Shown here one piece after another: positions 60,364 through 64,000 of a DNA stretch of 64,000 nucleotides (positions are counted from its first letter, which is position 1; the number at the start of each line of letters is the position of its first letter). The stretch spans positions 50,371 through 114,370 of the forward strand of contig BQJJ01000011.1 in the NCBI GenBank assembly GCA_021604645.1, given 5' to 3'. The position numbers were made by a program, and so were the translations under genes. The notes under the pieces are model-generated. The model was not told where the DNA came from. It made no database searches and was given only the letters and a program-made list of their open reading frames with translations. Origin of the DNA: Methyloligella sp. (GTDB lineage: Bacteria; Pseudomonadota; Alphaproteobacteria; Rhizobiales; HXMU1428-3).

Positions 60364-61002
60364 TTACGACCTCGGTTTAATATCATTAAGTTTAACTATG
60401 CGCCCCAAAGGATCGGTCAAACTTTCATAAGTCTCGTGACTAAAGTCCCAATCCTGTGATGCCTCTTCAATCTCTGCACGAGTGCCCTTTCCTTTAAGAA
60501 ATACACCTTTTGCTCCCTTTTCAAAAAGGGCTTGTCCAAAAGTCAAAAGAGTATTTAGAGGTTTTAGAGCTCGTGCAGTTACAACATCGATAGATTGGAT
60601 GGTACTCTCAATTGCAAAAACTTCAATTCTACAATTATGTATTTCCACATGCGCGCCAGTTTGCCTGGCAACATCCTTTAAAAACGAGCACTTACGAGAA
60701 TTGGATTCGACCAAATGAACACAAGAACCGTGTTTCTCCATGAGTAAAATGCCCAAAACAAGCCCGGGAAAGCCACCACCAGCCCCCATATCGACAATAA
60801 TTTTCGCCGAATCAAGATGATTGAGGACCTGTGCGCTATCAGCAAAATGCCGATGCCAAATCTCATCTAAGGTATTAGGTGCTACTAAATTCTGCGCTTT
60901 CTGCCACTTGATAAGCAGAGTTTCATAAAGTTTTAACCGCTCAACTGTTTCACGTGAAACATCAAACTGCTTCTGAAACTCTTTAGGCCCCGAAATAATC
61001 AC
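60364..61002 (-). CDS. rsmG: 16S rRNA (guanine527-N7)-methyltransferase
   Basis: The 212-aa SAM enzyme methylates G527 of 16S rRNA. The N-terminus FQKQFDVSRETVERLKLYETLLIKWQKAQNLVAPNTLDEIWHRHFADSAQVL is typical, and the SAM loop is IVDMGAGGGFPGLVLGI. The codons for DVSRETV contain a perfect parS site, a classic feature of this gene in alphaproteobacteria. It usually follows mnmG directly, but here 685 bp with a small extra ORF separate them. Confidence 0.96.
   Translation of the reverse strand: MIISGPKEFQKQFDVSRETVERLKLYETLLIKWQKAQNLVAPNTLDEIWHRHFADSAQVLNHLDSAKIIVDMGAGGGFPGLVLGILLMEKHGSCVHLVESNSRKCSFLKDVARQTGAHVEIHNCRIEVFAIESTIQSIDVVTARALKPLNTLLTFGQALFEKGAKGVFLKGKGTRAEIEEASQDWDFSHETYESLTDPLGRIVKLNDIKPRS
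60946..60961. other. parS site inside rsmG
   Basis: TGTTTCACGTGAAACA is a perfect 16-bp palindrome and matches the bacterial parS consensus. It codes for part of VSRETV in RsmG. Confidence 0.95.
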
Positions 61003-61264
61003 CCGCCGCTACTATCCTCTAAATTTTCAATCTTAATTTATGAAAGGAGCTATATCACATCTTAAGGCAACATATGTAATTTAAGTAGCTTCTCCTGGTG
61101 GTTTGCAGGAAAAATTCAGCGAAAATAAAGTCTGGAAAATTTCACGAGGCTGACAATATTGAGTATTAGATGTGGCCCTTAAATTATCGCCAAATAATTA
61201 TACAATTCCGGCTGCAAATAGATCTAGAATGTTTATAACCTGATATCGATAGGAATTAATTGAC

Positions 61265-61561
61265 ATGGAAACAGTTTTTACATTCATACAACTAGTTATA
61301 ATACCTGTTATGGCTGTTTCTATGTTTATAGCTCCATGGATTCAATCTATTTACAAACTATTAGGGGAAATAAAATCCGTTATTTTTTTAGCATTAATAT
61401 TGGTGATTCTACATATTATAGAATTTATTATTGCTGATTTAACTGTGCCAGCAGCTGGGCTTGCAACATTTTTTTCCGGAATCATTTGCTTCGGTTTGTT
61501 TATTTTAGCACTAATACTAGCAATATTTGCACAATCCAGACACTTAAACCAGAAAAAGTAA
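61265..61561 (+). CDS. Small membrane protein, 98 aa, unknown, inserted between mnmG and rsmG
   Basis: AGGAATTAATTGAC precedes the ATG. The product has three hydrophobic segments (FTFIQLVIIPVMAVSMFIAPW, VIFLALILVILHIIEFIIADL, LATFFSGIICFGLFILALILAIF) and a basic end (QSRHLNQKK). No family is recognised. It reads against the surrounding mnmG-rsmG-parAB genes and breaks an otherwise tightly kept cluster. It is AT-rich, so lateral origin is possible. The flanking 61003-61264 stretch shows no other gene. Confidence 0.55.
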   Translation: METVFTFIQLVIIPVMAVSMFIAPWIQSIYKLLGEIKSVIFLALILVILHIIEFIIADLTVPAAGLATFFSGIICFGLFILALILAIFAQSRHLNQKK

Positions 61562-61639
61562 ATTTCTATTTTTGGTACAAAAGCGGCCCCATAAAGCACA
61601 GCATCACGCCACTATCTGATACTATCTAAATAAACAAAA

Positions 61640-61655
61640 TGTTTCACGTGAATCA
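61640..61655. other. parS-like site between mnmG and the small membrane protein
   Basis: TGTTTCACGTGAATCA differs from the perfect parS palindrome at one position (A to T). The same variant recurs at 63955. Confidence 0.8.
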
Positions 61656-61686
61656 TAAACAAGGCCCAAGAGCCCATACCCAACCT

Positions 61687-63627
61687 CTAAGCTGATCGTT
61701 TATCAGAAGCAGTAGCCTTCATTTTACCAGCCCGTTTCAAATGAGCCAAAACCAACATAAGGGCAGCTGGCGTCATTCCATCAATACGCCCAGCTTGCGC
61801 CAAAGTCTCAGGGGCATTTTTTGCAAGCTTAGTTCGAAGCTCCGTTGAAAGCCCTGAGATACCTTCATAAGAAAAGCCAGCAGGAATAGACAACGCCTCA
61901 TCACGGCGAAGAGCTGCAATATCCGCATCTTGGCGCTCCAAATAAACCGCATAGCGGGCTTCGATAATAACCTGTTCAGCTATGCCATCCTCTAAAGACC
62001 CAATTTCAGGCCAAATAGCTGATAAATCTGCCAATGAGACACCCTTATATGAAAGCAATTCAAACGCCGTCCGATGGCGTCCATCCTTCTTGATGGAAAT
62101 TCCGTGGTTTTCAGCCTCATTAGGCGTTAAACTCAGAGATTTAAGAAGATCAATACCCTTCGAAATCTGAGCTTGTTTCACGTGAAACAATGATGCTCGC
62201 TCATCACTAACGAGCCCAAACTCAATACCAACAGGCGTTAAACGCTGGTCAGCATTGTCAGAACGCAAGCGAAGCCGATATTCAGCGCGAGATGTAAACA
62301 TACGATAAGGCTCGGTAACACCTCTGGTGACAAGATCATCAATCATGACCCCCATATACCCATCAGCCCGGCTAATCTTAAACTCTTTATCTGATCCATT
62401 CGCTTTCAAGCCTGCATTAACACCAGCAATTAAGCCCTGAGCTCCAGCTTCTTCATAGCCAGTTGTTCCATTAATTTGTCCAGCTAGAAACAAACCAGGG
62501 ATCTTTTGAACTTCTAACGTTTGAGAAAGCTCACGTGGATCAACATAATCATACTCAATGGCATAACCCGCCTGAGCAATACGAACATCCTCAAGCCCCT
62601 TCATCGTCTTTAAGAAGGCAAGCTGTACGTCCTCTGGTAATGATGTTGAAAGCCCGTTGGGATAAATAAGCTCACTAGTGAGCCCTTCAGGCTCTAAAAA
62701 CACCTGATGAGCTGACCGTTCTTTAAAACGCACCACCTTATCCTCAATAGAAGGGCAATAACGCGGTCCAACACCTTCAATTTGCCCCGTATACATAGGT
62801 GCCTGATCCAAATTAGAAGTAATCAGCTCATGCGTTTCTTCATTAGTATGAGTGATATGACAGCTAATCTGCGGTGTTGTGATCTCTGAATTCAAGAACG
62901 AGAAAGGCTCAGGCGGATTATCACCTGGCTGTTCTTCTAAGATCTCCCAATTTATAGATGCTTTATAAAGCCTTGCAGGTGTCCCTGTCTTAAGGCGGCC
63001 AATACGTAAGCCAGTATCATAGAGCCGGTCAGCCAGTTTAATCGCTGGCGCTTCACCAATTCGCCCAGCAGGCGTGCGCTCAGTACCTCGGTGAATTTCA
63101 CCGCGAAGGAACGTCCCCGTTGTCAAAACAACAGCACCAGCTCTATAAGTTTCACCATCAGCGGTAATTACACCAACACAAGTGCCATCTTCAATGAGCA
63201 AATCATCAACCGGCTGAGCTACAACAAACAGATTGTCCTGCGCCAATATCCCTTCTTGCATAGCAGCGCGGTATAATTCACGGTCAGCCTGGGCACGTGG
63301 ACCTTGCACAGCAGGCCCTTTCGAGCGGTTAAGAACACGAAATTGAATACCAGCCTTATCAATAACACGCCCCATCAAACCATCAAGCGCATCGATTTCG
63401 CGTACCAGATGTCCTTTACCCAATCCACCAATCGCAGGATTACATGACATCTCACCAATCGTCTCAAACTTATGAGTAATGAGCGCTGTCTTTGCGCCCA
63501 TGCGCGCTGAAGCACTGGCCGCTTCTGTTCCAGCATGACCACCACCAACAACAATCACATCAAAAGATACATCACCTGATACGATGTCTTTGTGAGAACC
63601 TGGCTCAGTGAGCAAAGTCATATGCAA
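61687..63627 (-). CDS. mnmG: tRNA uridine-5-carboxymethylaminomethyl modification enzyme MnmG (GidA)
   Basis: FAD protein that works with MnmE to modify wobble U34. The 646-aa chain has the FAD loop [28 protein letters not shown] (about residues 25-52), [74 protein letters not shown] and [19 protein letters not shown]. mnmE, which usually precedes it, is not seen in the last 370 bp of the window. A perfect parS lies in its coding sequence. Confidence 0.97.
   Translation of the reverse strand: MHMTLLTEPGSHKDIVSGDVSFDVIVVGGGHAGTEAASASARMGAKTALITHKFETIGEMSCNPAIGGLGKGHLVREIDALDGLMGRVIDKAGIQFRVLNRSKGPAVQGPRAQADRELYRAAMQEGILAQDNLFVVAQPVDDLLIEDGTCVGVITADGETYRAGAVVLTTGTFLRGEIHRGTERTPAGRIGEAPAIKLADRLYDTGLRIGRLKTGTPARLYKASINWEILEEQPGDNPPEPFSFLNSEITTPQISCHITHTNEETHELITSNLDQAPMYTGQIEGVGPRYCPSIEDKVVRFKERSAHQVFLEPEGLTSELIYPNGLSTSLPEDVQLAFLKTMKGLEDVRIAQAGYAIEYDYVDPRELSQTLEVQKIPGLFLAGQINGTTGYEEAGAQGLIAGVNAGLKANGSDKEFKISRADGYMGVMIDDLVTRGVTEPYRMFTSRAEYRLRLRSDNADQRLTPVGIEFGLVSDERASLFHVKQAQISKGIDLLKSLSLTPNEAENHGISIKKDGRHRTAFELLSYKGVSLADLSAIWPEIGSLEDGIAEQVIIEARYAVYLERQDADIAALRRDEALSIPAGFSYEGISGLSTELRTKLAKNAPETLAQAGRIDGMTPAALMLVLAHLKRAGKMKATASDKRSA
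62174..62189. other. parS site inside mnmG
   Basis: TGTTTCACGTGAAACA is a perfect match to the parS consensus, lying within codons for LFHVKQ in MnmG. Confidence 0.95.
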
Positions 63628-64000
63628 AATCCTTAATTTAAAAAGTAATCTGGAAACTGGATTTAACTATATAAGAGTTATGTATCTCTAAAGTTATAAA
63701 TTCCAAGCAGTTTCAAATTTCGAGCCAATACAACGCCATTATAAATGATAAAGAATGTAGGCAATTGTATATCTACAAAGCTCAAGAAACCGTCTTTATA
63801 TTCTAACAATGGGAAGCAATCAACCAATCGCTCAAAATCAAGCCTATGTCAGGATTCAGAAAACAAAAGAATTCAACAAACATTTAATTAATCAACGTTC
63901 AATTAAATGATACGGAAATCCTCTCTAATGTATTTGTTTTCTACCTGTCTATAATGTTTCACGTGAATCATAATGTTCTAAACTATCGCTACAACTAACA
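63628..64000. other. Intergenic DNA upstream of mnmG, ending in a parS-like site
   Basis: About 370 bp without a convincing ORF. The first 100 bp should hold the mnmG promoter. The rest is AT-rich. I see no family A or B copy here. The parS-like site at 63955 is the only recognised signal. Confidence 0.5.
63955..63970. other. parS-like site upstream of mnmG
   Basis: TGTTTCACGTGAATCA carries the same single difference from consensus as the site at 61640. Confidence 0.8.

Overview
The window looks like a chromosomal segment of a low-GC alphaproteobacterium, probably close to the Hyphomicrobiales. The evidence is the mnmG-rsmG-parA-parB block with the classic parS word TGTTTCACGTGAAACA, the tsaD/hemC-hemD-mitofilin-hemY cluster, the aerobic (CobN-type) cobalamin genes, the fused LplT-PlsC-AMP-ligase protein, and the phasin/PhaR pair. 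I cannot name a genus. Four parS-like sites at 60.9-64.0 kb suggest the right end is near the replication origin.

Layout. 0-3.4 kb: a cut-off D-Ala-D-Ala dipeptidase, a secreted caspase-fold protein with two SH3 domains, a small conserved protein and tRNA-Gly(GCC). 3.5-9.4 kb: thioredoxin/TPR protein, Lon-N protein, Trm112-like protein, rplS with an unusual C-terminal domain, a GNAT protein, leuC and a TetR regulator. 9.4-16 kb: secreted trypsin-like protease, ilvA and the 1150-aa aas fusion. 16-20 kb: small secreted proteins around CRP-like palindromes, a membrane adenylate cyclase with a Crp/Fnr regulator, and an unknown protein. 20.5-28 kb: oxyR, murJ, trpS, a second caspase-fold protein, a degraded duplicate of an iron-binding-protein gene, an LprI-like protein and the intact iron-binding protein. 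28-46 kb: late cobalamin genes (cobS, cobT, cobP, cobW, cobN, cobO, cobQ, cobD, cobC, DUF1636, cobB, cobK, cobL), interrupted by an AT-rich HNH-nuclease-like gene. 46-57 kb: hemY, mitofilin, hemD and hemC facing tsaD-gpsA, then ompW, phasin and phaR. 57-64 kb: a membrane protein, a cupin, parB, parA, rsmG, a small membrane protein and mnmG.

The most unusual content is non-coding. Two families of dispersed hairpin elements occupy the intergenic spaces. Family A (five full copies, about 115 bp without insertions) has fixed single-stranded words (TACGAAGAAGGAG, GGACATG, CTCGGAGGCC, GAATAGCCGTGAGAGA) separated by hairpins whose stems differ in sequence but remain paired. Family B (eight clear copies, about 37-40 bp) is a single hairpin of the type GCGCGGTTGC-TAGTGG-GCAACCTGAAGCGC followed by AACTAAAA. 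Copies of B lie inside A and inside another B, in two of three cases within a hairpin loop, and one A copy also carries a third palindromic insert. Every copy I found is in the same (+) orientation whatever the direction of the neighbouring genes. I do not recognise either family as a named RNA or repeat.

The metabolic genes form a coherent set. HemC/HemD make uroporphyrinogen III, the branch point to heme and cobalamin, and the cob block carries out ring reduction and methylation steps, cobalt insertion, adenosylation, amidation and nucleotide-loop assembly. The early ring-methylation genes (cobA, I, G, J, M, F, H) are not in the window. Start codons were moved downstream from the ORF track where a Shine-Dalgarno motif or a family-typical N-terminus supports it.
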